Below, one piece after another: positions 27,991-36,275 of a DNA stretch of 64,000 bases (positions are counted from its first letter, which is position 1; every line of letters begins with the position of its first letter). Location of the stretch: the NCBI RefSeq assembly GCF_001544795.2, contig NZ_FCOI02000018.1, forward strand, positions 62,001-126,000, read 5' to 3'. The position numbers and the translations under genes are program-made. The stretch comes from Caballeronia temeraria (GTDB lineage: Bacteria; Pseudomonadota; Gammaproteobacteria; Burkholderiales; Burkholderiaceae). Under the pieces are notes generated by a model that was not told the DNA's origin, did no database searches, and saw only the letters and a list, made by a program, of their open reading frames with translations.

Positions 27991-28024
27991 GGGATGAGGG
28001 GCAACGGAGTTGCCCTTGCGGGCA
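27991..28024 (+). promoter_or_regulatory. 34-bp motif, site A
   Basis: GGGAT-N3-GGGCAA-N5-TTGCCC-N4-GGGCA. The same elements with the same spacing occur at 36218-36251 and, reversed, at 36276-36309. The palindromic core is centred 72 bases upstream of the start of the receiver gene at 27935. GG-N10-GC inside the core also resembles a sigma-54 promoter, so a promoter reading cannot be excluded. Confidence 0.7.
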
Positions 28025-28036
28025 AGCCAAGTTCAT

Positions 28037-28747
28037 CTACACATCCGCCGCGCGGGTAATCGGTCCCGCGCGTCGAATGAGGTCTGCAAGTGAGTGTGCG
28101 TCAAATTTGCGCATGAGGTCGGCTCGGCAAGATTTGATTGTTCTTTCGCTTAGACCGAGTTCCGCGGCAATCTGTTTATTCAATTTGCCGGCGATGATGC
28201 CGCGTAACACGACTTGCTCGCGCTCGCTGAGCACAGCATCACTAGGCAACGGTGATTCATGTTCCACAGTAGCGCCGTCGGCTGCGGCGAGCGCGCTTTC
28301 GATAGCCGCGAGCAACGCTTGCGAATCGATGGGTTTCAAAAGAAAGTCGCTGGCACCAGCTTTTATAGCGAGGACCGTTTTTGGAATGTCCTGATAGGCG
28401 CTGATGAAAACGATCGGAATCGCGTGCTTCCTGCGTTGCAGCGCGTGCTGCAATTCTAGACCGCTGGGACCGGGAAGTTCCAAGTCCAAGAGTAGGCAGC
28501 CCGGAAGCGGATCGGGTTCTACCACGAAGAAGTCGCCCGCGCTCGCATAGGCTTGCACCGCATAGCCGGCGTTCTTCAAGAGCCGCGACAAGGCGGTGCG
28601 CATGGCTTCGTCGTCATCCACGATGTGGACGACCGCTTCGGCATGATTGATCAACTCTCGCGTCCTCGTATTGTCGCCATTTTCGTACCATGTCCGATCA
28701 CGCTCGGAACTCACCGATTCGGCGCACCGCGTGTGTTGTTGCGTCAT
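28037..28747 (-). CDS. FixJ-type response regulator (receiver + LuxR HTH)
   Basis: A two-domain transcription regulator of about 236 residues. The receiver (VVHIVDDDEAMRTALSRLL... LLLDLELPGPSGLEL ... LLKPID) has the acidic pocket, the phosphoacceptor Asp and Lys. The C-terminal LuxR-type HTH is seen in LSEREQVVLRGIIAGKLNKQIAAELGLSERTIK. Start: ATG 28747 overlaps the stop of the ancestral DUF4239 gene (ATGA), which supports coupling; a TTG at 28654, with GAGG upstream and right before the receiver fold, is the alternative. It was the last but one gene of an operon now cut by IS66. It is the best candidate to bind the 34-bp motifs. Confidence 0.88.
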   Translation of the reverse strand: MTQQHTRCAESVSSERDRTWYENGDNTRTRELINHAEAVVHIVDDDEAMRTALSRLLKNAGYAVQAYASAGDFFVVEPDPLPGCLLLDLELPGPSGLELQHALQRRKHAIPIVFISAYQDIPKTVLAIKAGASDFLLKPIDSQALLAAIESALAAADGATVEHESPLPSDAVLSEREQVVLRGIIAGKLNKQIAAELGLSERTIKSCRADLMRKFDAHSLADLIRRAGPITRAADV

Positions 28748-28847
28748 CCCACACTCACACAGATACCACAAGTTTGGGCGAGGCTGTGCGCCTCTCCGAT
28801 GCCGCCACGGACTGGGATCGAAGCCGCAGTCGCTATCAGGTTTTGCG

Positions 28848-28855
28848 GTTTCACC
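28848..28855. repeat. Left target-site duplication of the IS66 insertion (8 bp)
   Basis: GTTTCACC, repeated exactly at 34197-34204. Eight bases is the usual IS66 duplication length. Confidence 0.93.
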
Positions 28856-28881
28856 GTATCCGTCAGCGCATCCCGTGTTGA
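28856..28881. repeat. IS66 left terminal inverted repeat
   Basis: About 26 bp, pairs with the right repeats at 31803-31828 and 34171-34196 with two mismatches. Confidence 0.88.
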
Positions 28882-28892
28882 CAGGCCTTCAA

Positions 28893-29381
28893 TCAGATAT
28901 CGAGGATTTTCCTCAATAGACCGTACGAGACGCGCCAGTGTCCTTCGGAGTCTGTCACGGCGATCGACGCCGTTTTGGAGTTCAACCTGACGACGGTGCC
29001 AACACGCTCGTTCAGATGCTTGTCGGTGAATCCCACGGTGTCGCCGATGAAGAACTCTTCGGGGCGCGGGCGAGGTGGCGGTGCTTCCTTTTGAGTTGGG
29101 GCTGCGGTGGCATCGAGGAGAATCGCCGCATACAACACTGCCCATCGGCGGCGAGTCGCGTTGTCCTGTACGACCGCTTGCGTATGTCGCAGCTCGGTGA
29201 CAGTGCCTTCCAAAGGCGGTCCCAACGGATTGTCACCGATGTATCTGACGGTCATCCCAATGTGCAGTCGTTGACGGACTTCGAGAATGCGTCGCGGGTC
29301 ATCTAGCATTTTACCGATGGTCAGATAGAGGCGATATAACTCAGCGCTGGGCGCCTGCCGAAGGGAGTCCAGGATGTCCAT
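28893..29381 (-). CDS. IS66 passenger protein, two SH3/KOW-like repeats
   Basis: A 162-residue protein inside the IS66 ends, 15 bases after tnpC and on the same strand, so it is part of the element's operon. The first part is helical (DILDSLRQAPSAELYRLYLTIGKMLDD). Two similar beta-rich stretches follow: GMTVRYIGDNPLGPPLEGTVTEL with AVVQDNATRRRWAVLYAAIL, and GDTVGFTDKHLNERVGTVVRL with ASIAVTDSEGHWRVSYGLLRKI. Each has the pattern of an SH3/KOW-type barrel. Function unknown. It is absent from the second unit of the duplication. Confidence 0.75.
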   Translation of the reverse strand: MDILDSLRQAPSAELYRLYLTIGKMLDDPRRILEVRQRLHIGMTVRYIGDNPLGPPLEGTVTELRHTQAVVQDNATRRRWAVLYAAILLDATAAPTQKEAPPPRPRPEEFFIGDTVGFTDKHLNERVGTVVRLNSKTASIAVTDSEGHWRVSYGLLRKILDI

Positions 29382-29395
29382 GAATGTCGGGGTAG

Positions 29396-30931
29396 TTAGC
29401 GGGCAAGCGGCAGCAGTTCGTGCACGCGATTGACGGGATACGACGGCAACTTCTCTAGTGTTTCCTTCAGCCATGCATACGGTTCGAAACCGTTTAAGCG
29501 AGCCGTCCCGAGCAATGAATACATGGTGGCCGTCGCACGAGCGCCTCGCGGTGAGCCCGCGAACGTCCAGTTGACTCTTCCAAGCGCGATCGGCCGGATT
29601 TGCCGTTCCAACGCGTTGTTGTCGGGTAACAGAACACCGCTCTCTGTGTAGCGTATCAGCGCTTGCCAATGACGTAACGCGTAGCCGAACGCTTTGGCGA
29701 GCGGTGCCTGAGTCGGCAAACCCATGACGTTTCCTTCCAACCATTGCCGGAACTGCGCTAATACCGGCAAGGTCTCCGCTTGCCGCGCCGCATATTTGCG
29801 GTCAGGGGTCTGGTGGTTGATTCGCGACTCAATGGCGTATAGCTGGGCGATCCACTGCAGCGCCTGTGCCGCAAGTCCCGGCTTGCTTTGGGTCTTGGCG
29901 ATTTCAAAGAACCGACGGCGGCAATGCGCCCAACAACCGACCGCGATGATGTCGCCGGTCTCATAAAGGGCCTCGTGCCCGCTGTATGCGTCGGCCTGCA
30001 AGTAGCCCTTGTAAGTTTTTAGGTAACCTTGCGGATGCGAGCCCGCGCGCGATTCAGCGAACTGGAACACGACCGCCGGAGGGTGATCGACCCAAACGCC
30101 GTTCTCCTCGCGTTGGCCCGCGCCCAGATAGCCCCATAATCGAGCAGTGCGGGTGGTCTTGCGGCCCTTCTCAAGCAAAGGCAGCGTCGTGTCGTCGACG
30201 TGCATGCGCGGCGCCTGCAACTGGTGCGCACGCAGCGGTGGCAGAAGCGCAGCGAGCAATTCTGCTGCGGCCAGCTTCCATTCGCACAGCGTGGCCCGCG
30301 GCAGGTGAATACCACGGCGCGCATAGCGCATCTCTTGCCGATTCAACGGCAGATGATCGACGTAGGTGCTCACCAGGATGTTTGCGAGCAGACTCGCGCT
30401 CGCGTTACTCTTGGGCAGCGGCGAGGGCTGAGCGCTCGCCGTCACGATGGTCGACTCGCCATCCTTCTTCGCCGCATACTTGAAGCGAATATGTTCGATG
30501 ACCGTGAGCCTTGACGGCTCGTAATGCAGCGTCTCGCTACGCTCTTCGCCGATGCGCTCAAGCGCGTCGAATGCGGCCTTCTGTTCGTCGCTCAGGTCAT
30601 ATTCGATGCGCGTGCGTGGCAAGTCCTTTGGCAGCGCGGGGCGTCCCTTGCGGCTGTGCCCTGTGACTTGAACCTTCGCCGGCTCGGGAGGAACGGGAAT
30701 ATCTATGGCGGCGTCAAACAGCTCGGCCTGACCCGCCAGGCGCTCAGAGCTCGCGCCGAAGCGTGCGCGATTGAGTTGTGCAATCTGATGCTGAAGGCTT
30801 TCCAGTTGCTCCCACAACACGCACGCGAGCCGGTTCTGTTCGAGTGCAAAGGCTTGCAGAGCCTCGAGCTCCAGTGGCAGATCCCCGGCAGTGACGGCGG
30901 CGGGCAGCATGTCAACCATGATGCCCAACAT
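29396..30931 (-). CDS. tnpC: IS66 transposase TnpC, complete copy
   Basis: A 511-residue DDE transposase. It begins with a leucine-zipper-like helix (about 20-60), followed by HTH, a zinc-finger-like region and the catalytic core. Visible core segments are MHVDDTTLPLLEKG, LQADAYSGHEALYE and NALERQIRPIALGRVNWTFAGS, which hold the acidic triad. The C-terminus (KLPSYPVNRVHELLPLAR) is the family standard. It needs the accessory proteins TnpA and TnpB encoded upstream. Confidence 0.95.
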   Translation of the reverse strand: MLGIMVDMLPAAVTAGDLPLELEALQAFALEQNRLACVLWEQLESLQHQIAQLNRARFGASSERLAGQAELFDAAIDIPVPPEPAKVQVTGHSRKGRPALPKDLPRTRIEYDLSDEQKAAFDALERIGEERSETLHYEPSRLTVIEHIRFKYAAKKDGESTIVTASAQPSPLPKSNASASLLANILVSTYVDHLPLNRQEMRYARRGIHLPRATLCEWKLAAAELLAALLPPLRAHQLQAPRMHVDDTTLPLLEKGRKTTRTARLWGYLGAGQREENGVWVDHPPAVVFQFAESRAGSHPQGYLKTYKGYLQADAYSGHEALYETGDIIAVGCWAHCRRRFFEIAKTQSKPGLAAQALQWIAQLYAIESRINHQTPDRKYAARQAETLPVLAQFRQWLEGNVMGLPTQAPLAKAFGYALRHWQALIRYTESGVLLPDNNALERQIRPIALGRVNWTFAGSPRGARATATMYSLLGTARLNGFEPYAWLKETLEKLPSYPVNRVHELLPLAR

Positions 30932-30981
30932 GCGCGACGTTTACAAGCTTCGTAAGCGCTGCGCGCGATTCCGGGCAGCGC

Positions 30982-31329
30982 TTAAGCCACGCGCGTCACG
31001 GCGACGGCGCGATGAGGTTCGCGCGCTGGAATCTCTATACCTTCGAGCCATGCATTGAGCTCCGCGAGCGTGAATCCACGTTGCGCCAGCGCTGCGGGTG
31101 ATGGGAAATGCCCATGTTCAAGCCGCTTGTACCAGAGCGCGAACCCCGTTCGATCCCAATACAGGCACTTCACCTTCGTGCGGTCCCGGCCGACGAACAC
31201 GAACAGGTTGCCCGAAGCCGGCTTCTGAGCAAGAAGCGGTTCGACCAGATAAGACAGCGTGTCGATCGACTTGCGCATGTCGACCGGCTCGCGGCAGATG
31301 TAGGCTCGGACGTCAGCGGCGATCAGCAC
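30982..31329 (-). CDS. tnpB: IS66 accessory protein TnpB, copy 1
   Basis: A 115-residue protein of the IS66 Orf2 family. The start ADVRAYICREPVDMRKSIDTL and the FVFVGRDRTKVKCLYWDRTGFALWYKRLE segment are diagnostic. It overlaps tnpA by seven bases. Required for transposition in this family, exact role unclear. Confidence 0.94.
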   Translation of the reverse strand: MLIAADVRAYICREPVDMRKSIDTLSYLVEPLLAQKPASGNLFVFVGRDRTKVKCLYWDRTGFALWYKRLEHGHFPSPAALAQRGFTLAELNAWLEGIEIPAREPHRAVAVTRVA

Positions 31330-31802
31330 CGTGCACCGCCAAGCTGTCCGAGCACGAAGCGCACAATGCGCTCAGCATGCACGCCACTCATTTCGATGCG
31401 AACGCCGGCAATCGATAACGTCACGCGATCACGCGTCGATGACGATGACGACGGCGTATCGGCGGAAGCAGATGATGGTGTCGCCGCAGGCTCACCTTCC
31501 AGGCGAGCAATGACGAACGCGGCGTCGGCCGTCACGGCCAGCGGACTCGTTGCAGGCGTCTCGCCCGCAAACTTCTTGCGCCACAATCCAAAAGTGCTGA
31601 CGGCAAGACCTTGTTCGCGACAGAAGCGCCGAGTGCCAACGCCGCTCATCTTCCATGCGGCGACCATCTCGCGCCAGAATGCTTCGCCTTGGCGAGGGCG
31701 CCGAGCCCCCGTTCGCACGACAGCTCGCCCCATCACGTCGTCGTCCATCGCATCACTCCCATCACTACGATGGCGAAACCTTCGCATCATGCACCCTGAC
31801 AC
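31323..31802 (-). CDS. tnpA: IS66 accessory protein TnpA, copy 1
   Basis: A 159-residue protein. The central segment AFWREMVAAWKMSGVGTRRFCREQGLAVSTFGLWRKKF is the helix-turn-helix that binds the element ends. The start is taken at 31802; the first about 40 residues are less conserved and a later start is possible. Confidence 0.9.
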   Translation of the reverse strand: MSGCMMRRFRHRSDGSDAMDDDVMGRAVVRTGARRPRQGEAFWREMVAAWKMSGVGTRRFCREQGLAVSTFGLWRKKFAGETPATSPLAVTADAAFVIARLEGEPAATPSSASADTPSSSSSTRDRVTLSIAGVRIEMSGVHAERIVRFVLGQLGGARC

Positions 31803-33299
31803 TCAAGACGGGATGCGCTGACAGATACTTTCCTTCAGCCATGCATACGGTTCGAAACCGTTTAAGCGAGCCGTCCCGAGCAATGAATACATGGTGGCCG
31901 TCGCACGAGCGCCTCGCGGTGAGCCCGCGAACGTCCAGTTGACTCTTCCAAGCGCGATCGGCCGGATTTGCCGTTCCAACGCGTTGTTGTCGGGTAACAG
32001 AACACCGCTCTCTGTGTAGCGTATCAGCGCTTGCCAATGACGTAACGCGTAGCCGAACGCTTTGGCGAGCGGTGCCTGAGTCGGCAAACCCATGACGTTT
32101 CCTTCCAACCATTGCCGGAACTGCGCTAATACCGGCAAGGTCTCCGCTTGCCGCGCCGCATATTTGCGGTCAGGGGTCTGGTGGTTGATTCGCGACTCAA
32201 TGGCGTATAGCTGGGCGATCCACTGCAGCGCCTGTGCCGCAAGTCCCGGCTTGCTTTGGGTCTTGGCGATTTCAAAGAACCGACGGCGGCAATGCGCCCA
32301 ACAACCGACCGCGATGATGTCGCCGGTCTCATAAAGGGCCTCGTGCCCGCTGTATGCGTCGGCCTGCAAGTAGCCCTTGTAAGTTTTTAGGTAACCTTGC
32401 GGATGCGAGCCCGCGCGCGATTCAGCGAACTGGAACACGACCGCCGGAGGGTGATCGACCCAAACGCCGTTCTCCTCGCGTTGGCCCGCGCCCAGATAGC
32501 CCCATAATCGAGCAGTGCGGGTGGTCTTGCGGCCCTTCTCAAGCAAAGGCAGCGTCGTGTCGTCGACGTGCATGCGCGGCGCCTGCAACTGGTGCGCACG
32601 CAGCGGTGGCAGAAGCGCAGCGAGCAATTCTGCTGCGGCCAGCTTCCATTCGCACAGCGTGGCCCGCGGCAGGTGAATACCACGGCGCGCATAGCGCATC
32701 TCTTGCCGATTCAACGGCAGATGATCGACGTAGGTGCTCACCAGGATGTTTGCGAGCAGACTCGCGCTCGCGTTACTCTTGGGCAGCGGCGAGGGCTGAG
32801 CGCTCGCCGTCACGATGGTCGACTCGCCATCCTTCTTCGCCGCATACTTGAAGCGAATATGTTCGATGACCGTGAGCCTTGACGGCTCGTAATGCAGCGT
32901 CTCGCTACGCTCTTCGCCGATGCGCTCAAGCGCGTCGAATGCGGCCTTCTGTTCGTCGCTCAGGTCATATTCGATGCGCGTGCGTGGCAAGTCCTTTGGC
33001 AGCGCGGGGCGTCCCTTGCGGCTGTGCCCTGTGACTTGAACCTTCGCCGGCTCGGGAGGAACGGGAATATCTATGGCGGCGTCAAACAGCTCGGCCTGAC
33101 CCGCCAGGCGCTCAGAGCTCGCGCCGAAGCGTGCGCGATTGAGTTGTGCAATCTGATGCTGAAGGCTTTCCAGTTGCTCCCACAACACGCACGCGAGCCG
33201 GTTCTGTTCGAGTGCAAAGGCTTGCAGAGCCTCGAGCTCCAGTGGCAGATCCCCGGCAGTGACGGCGGCGGGCAGCATGTCAACCATGATGCCCAACAT
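31803..33299 (-). CDS. tnpC: IS66 transposase TnpC, second copy with altered C-terminus
   Basis: Identical to the complete copy up to AYGFEPYAWLKE-like residues near 489, then the frame crosses the duplication junction into the terminal repeat of unit 1 and ends with SICQRIPS. The last about 22 normal residues are replaced by eight. The acidic triad is retained, so the protein could still be active. Confidence 0.9.
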   Translation of the reverse strand: MLGIMVDMLPAAVTAGDLPLELEALQAFALEQNRLACVLWEQLESLQHQIAQLNRARFGASSERLAGQAELFDAAIDIPVPPEPAKVQVTGHSRKGRPALPKDLPRTRIEYDLSDEQKAAFDALERIGEERSETLHYEPSRLTVIEHIRFKYAAKKDGESTIVTASAQPSPLPKSNASASLLANILVSTYVDHLPLNRQEMRYARRGIHLPRATLCEWKLAAAELLAALLPPLRAHQLQAPRMHVDDTTLPLLEKGRKTTRTARLWGYLGAGQREENGVWVDHPPAVVFQFAESRAGSHPQGYLKTYKGYLQADAYSGHEALYETGDIIAVGCWAHCRRRFFEIAKTQSKPGLAAQALQWIAQLYAIESRINHQTPDRKYAARQAETLPVLAQFRQWLEGNVMGLPTQAPLAKAFGYALRHWQALIRYTESGVLLPDNNALERQIRPIALGRVNWTFAGSPRGARATATMYSLLGTARLNGFEPYAWLKESICQRIPS

Positions 33300-33349
33300 G
33301 CGCGACGTTTACAAGCTTCGTAAGCGCTGCGCGCGATTCCGGGCAGCGC

Positions 33350-33697
33350 TTAAGCCACGCGCGTCACGGCGACGGCGCGATGAGGTTCGCGCGCTGGAAT
33401 CTCTATACCTTCGAGCCATGCATTGAGCTCCGCGAGCGTGAATCCACGTTGCGCCAGCGCTGCGGGTGATGGGAAATGCCCATGTTCAAGCCGCTTGTAC
33501 CAGAGCGCGAACCCCGTTCGATCCCAATACAGGCACTTCACCTTCGTGCGGTCCCGGCCGACGAACACGAACAGGTTGCCCGAAGCCGGCTTCTGAGCAA
33601 GAAGCGGTTCGACCAGATAAGACAGCGCGTCGATCGACTTGCGCATGTCGACCGGCTCGCGGCAGATGTAGGCTCGGACGTCAGCGGCGATCAGCAC
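33350..33697 (-). CDS. tnpB: IS66 accessory protein TnpB, copy 2
   Basis: Same as copy 1 except one residue (SIDALSYL here against SIDTLSYL). Overlaps tnpA copy 2 by seven bases. Confidence 0.93.
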   Translation of the reverse strand: MLIAADVRAYICREPVDMRKSIDALSYLVEPLLAQKPASGNLFVFVGRDRTKVKCLYWDRTGFALWYKRLEHGHFPSPAALAQRGFTLAELNAWLEGIEIPAREPHRAVAVTRVA

Positions 33698-34170
33698 CGT
33701 GCACCGCCAAGCTGTCCGAGCACGAAGCGCACAATGCGCTCAGCATGCACGCCACTCATTTCGATGCGAACGCCGGCAATCGATAACGTCACGCGATCAC
33801 GCGTCGATGACGATGACGACGGCGTATCGGCGGAAGCAGATGATGGTGTCGCCGCAGGCTCACCTTCCAGGCGAGCAATGACGAACGCGGCGTCGGCCGT
33901 CACGGCCAGCGGACTCGTTGCAGGCGTCTCGCCCGCAAACTTCTTGCGCCACAATCCAAAAGTGCTGACGGCAAGACCTTGTTCGCGACAGAAGCGCCGA
34001 GTGCCAACGCCGCTCATCTTCCATGCGGCGACCATCTCGCGCCAGAATGCTTCGCCTTGGCGAGGGCGCCGAGCCCCCGTTCGCACGACAGCTCGCCCCA
34101 TCACGTCGTCGTCCATCGCATCACTCCCATCACTACGATGGCGAAACCTTCGCATCATGCACCCTGACAC
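33691..34170 (-). CDS. tnpA: IS66 accessory protein TnpA, copy 2
   Basis: Identical to copy 1. It lies next to the outer right end of the whole insertion, so this copy is driven by the sequence just inside that end. Confidence 0.9.
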   Translation of the reverse strand: MSGCMMRRFRHRSDGSDAMDDDVMGRAVVRTGARRPRQGEAFWREMVAAWKMSGVGTRRFCREQGLAVSTFGLWRKKFAGETPATSPLAVTADAAFVIARLEGEPAATPSSASADTPSSSSSTRDRVTLSIAGVRIEMSGVHAERIVRFVLGQLGGARC

Positions 34171-34196
34171 TCAAGACGGGATGCGCTGACAGATAC

Positions 34197-34204
34197 GTTT
34201 CACC
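34197..34204. repeat. Right target-site duplication of the IS66 insertion (8 bp)
   Basis: GTTTCACC, the exact partner of 28848-28855. Confidence 0.93.
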
Positions 34205-34949
34205 CGGATGAGGCCGTTTCGCGGGCTATCAATGTCAGCGATGAGTGTGAACGAAATCGAAACATTCAACGGCATGATCATGAGGAAGCGTCTCCCCGGT
34301 CTTGAACTCCGCGTGCCGTATCCGATCAGGACGTTGCAGAAGAAACCGATGATGACCATGAGCGCCCATGCCAAGGCCGGGATATGGTTCCACCAGGCAG
34401 CTTGTGTATAGCCCTGCGTATTGATGACATCGTTCATTCCGGCGGTCGCCAGTGCGGTGAGCGGACTTGGTTGCGCGTTCGCGCCGGAGCGCGCGGCCGT
34501 CCAAAGTTTCGATTGCAACTGAGCCGTCGTCGTATTGATGCTGAAGTTCATCGCCGTCACCGGTCTGATAAAACTTGATTCGCTGAGCGATATGCGCTCC
34601 AAGAAGCGTACGGATCTCCGAAGCCTGGGCTGTCGGGAGGAGTTCGGCACGCAGCAACTCCGTCCCGATCGCATTCGCTTCCTCTTCTTCTAGGTTTTTC
34701 CGCTGATCGTAGCGTCCCACCGCCATCGAAAGGCTGAAGCCGATGACCAGAGCGAGAAGGGTTAAAGCCGCCGACTGCACAACCCCGAAGTCCTCACGCA
34801 TGTCGTCTGCCATCGGTCGCGCTCGGCGTAATACCGAGCCGAGGTAGGCAGCTACGGACATCAGGAACAAAGTGAGCACGAGAAAGGTAATTGGATGGCT
34901 AACCAGCTTTGGCACGTTCGGCTCCTTCCGGGTCTGTCGCAGGTAGCGC

Positions 34950-36155
34950 TCAAAGAAGCGCCTTCACAATTTTTCCGATCACGGCGGGAAGGGGAAACTG
35001 CATGACGGCTATGAAGAGCATGGGTGCCGAGGCAGGCGCCACAATGGCCAGCAACCCGAGCTTGGTAAACGGAAAGGGCTTGATGCGACGGACCGCCTCA
35101 TAGATGCTGTGCACGTCGGCGACGGGGCCGAGCTCCGGTGCGTCGAGGATCTCTGGCGACCCAATATCCTCGCCGGTAGTCCAGCGCCGGTGTACAAGCC
35201 GACCGTGCCGTCCGACCAAAGACCCATACTCGAGCGTGGCGCGATGTTCAAGCCGCGTGAGCATGAGAACAAGCGGCGCGAACGGAAGCAAAAGGACGAT
35301 CGAGACCAGAGCGGCGGCGCCCAACAACAAGCCCTTCATGGTCATCGGATCGACGCCATGGTAGACAACGTCGTGGGCGAACGCCGCAGCGACGACCGCG
35401 GAGACTGCGAAGGCGACAGGACTAAACACGAAGGCCAGTCGTTCAACGAAGGCAAGTCCCCCGGCCCGATCGGGATGGGTCGGGACGAGCGAGAGCGGAA
35501 GTCTCGCCAGATTCAGCATCAGGATGAAGACGATGCAGGCCCGCCAGATCCACGCCAACACAAGAGCGGTGAAGATTGGGCGGACAACGAGGATGAACCA
35601 CCAACCCGCAAACGGTATTCGGTCGGACGTATTGATCCAGCCAACGTCCTCGTTGGGGGAAAGGAGAACGCCGGCACTAGCCCACGCGACGACACAACCC
35701 AGAATTAAGACCCACGGCAAGACGCGACGCTTAAGCCGAACGACGCCCGCAATGGCCCCGTCGAATTTGGGCATGTCGGCAGGTAAGACAAGGCCCGTCT
35801 CCAGGAAGTATCGTAGGAACGGCCGAAATGATCGTTGCGCCGTTTGCTCGGCGATGATGAGCAGCGGGATCGCGATAAGGCAGCGGACATGAATACCGAA
35901 GTGTGAAGCAAGCGAGTCCTCGCCATGAGTCAGTGACGCGCGGCCAGTCGCAAGAGCCCATAGAGCGATGGGAAGCCAGCAAATGGCGGCCAGGAAAAGC
36001 GCGCGCCTAGCGACGCCTAAACCTTCAGACGGTATCAGGCCGATTCGTCGCTGGAAGCGAAAGGCGGCATCGTCGCCGACGATCGAGAACGCCAACGAGG
36101 GATGCTCAGATCCCGCACTCAAAGCGCCATTCGGATGTTCGTCTGATGCGCGCAT
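34950..36155 (-). CDS. Polytopic membrane protein of unknown function
   Basis: A 401-residue inner-membrane protein with about seven hydrophobic segments, for example around 48-70 (FLAAICWLPIALWALA), 92-105, 145-168 (VLPWVLILGCVVAWASAGVLL), 182-215, 245-265 and 275-300, and one at the end. No transporter signature is recognised. GGAG-type ribosome site before the ATG. Only 35 bases separate its stop from the DUF4239 start, so they formed one operon that ran on into the FixJ-type regulator before IS66 came in. A 34-bp motif (site B1) is centred 79 bases before its start. It shares the control region with the divergent alkylsulfatase. Confidence 0.8.
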   Translation of the reverse strand: MRASDEHPNGALSAGSEHPSLAFSIVGDDAAFRFQRRIGLIPSEGLGVARRALFLAAICWLPIALWALATGRASLTHGEDSLASHFGIHVRCLIAIPLLIIAEQTAQRSFRPFLRYFLETGLVLPADMPKFDGAIAGVVRLKRRVLPWVLILGCVVAWASAGVLLSPNEDVGWINTSDRIPFAGWWFILVVRPIFTALVLAWIWRACIVFILMLNLARLPLSLVPTHPDRAGGLAFVERLAFVFSPVAFAVSAVVAAAFAHDVVYHGVDPMTMKGLLLGAAALVSIVLLLPFAPLVLMLTRLEHRATLEYGSLVGRHGRLVHRRWTTGEDIGSPEILDAPELGPVADVHSIYEAVRRIKPFPFTKLGLLAIVAPASAPMLFIAVMQFPLPAVIGKIVKALL

Positions 36156-36217
36156 CTCCGACTCTCCATGAACGGTTTGTCGTGGAATATGGCATCAGAC
36201 GGTCGACCAATGCTATT

Positions 36218-36251
36218 GGGATGACGGGCAATGCCATTGCCCTTAGGGGCA
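36218..36251 (+). promoter_or_regulatory. 34-bp motif, site B1
   Basis: GGGAT-N3-GGGCAA-N5-TTGCCC-N4-GGGCA, same spacing as site A. Seen from the membrane protein gene at 36155 it has the same orientation and nearly the same distance (79 bp) as site A has to the receiver gene. Confidence 0.72.
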
Positions 36252-36275
36252 GTTCGTTTCTCGGTGGGTAGCCAT

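Larger units (their letters stand above)
28856..34196 (-). mobile_element. IS66-family element with internal tandem duplication, 5341 bp
   Basis: The left terminal repeat starts at 28856 (GTATCCGTCAGCGCATCCCG) and the right one ends at 34196; they match over about 26 bp with two mismatches. An 8-bp target duplication flanks the whole unit, so it sits as one insertion. A standard element would be 28856-31828 (2973 bp: tnpA, tnpB, tnpC and a passenger gene). Here bases 29461-31828 are repeated head to tail as 31829-34196. The second unit begins exactly where the right terminal repeat of the first ends. It interrupts a DUF4239 gene. Confidence 0.93.
29461..34196. repeat. Two head-to-tail 2368-bp repeats inside IS66
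   Basis: Unit 1 is 29461-31828, unit 2 is 31829-34196. By eye they are nearly identical; the one difference I found changes a Thr to an Ala codon in tnpB (31252-31262 against 33620-33630). The near-identity points to a recent event. Confidence 0.92.
28744..34915 (-). pseudogene. DUF4239 (bestrophin-like) membrane protein, frameshifted and split by IS66
   Basis: The 5' part (from ATG 34915) encodes two membrane segments and a soluble region. At about 34540, after DELQ, the conserved continuation (INTTTAQLQSKLWTAA ... WALMVIIGFFCNVLIGYG) is in another phase: one extra base or two missing. The coding sequence then reaches IS66 at 34196. Joining across the duplicated GTTTCACC gives GLIRVKPQNLIATAAS, a normal family C-terminus, followed by a short tail and a stop at 28744. 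So two independent lesions destroy the gene. Family members are membrane proteins of unknown function. In the intact state it lay between the membrane protein gene at 34950 and the FixJ-type regulator. Confidence 0.88.

Noticed and set aside
28856..34196. Composite transposon made of two IS66 copies
   Set aside because: There is no cargo between the copies, the second lacks its left terminal repeat, and only one pair of target duplications exists.
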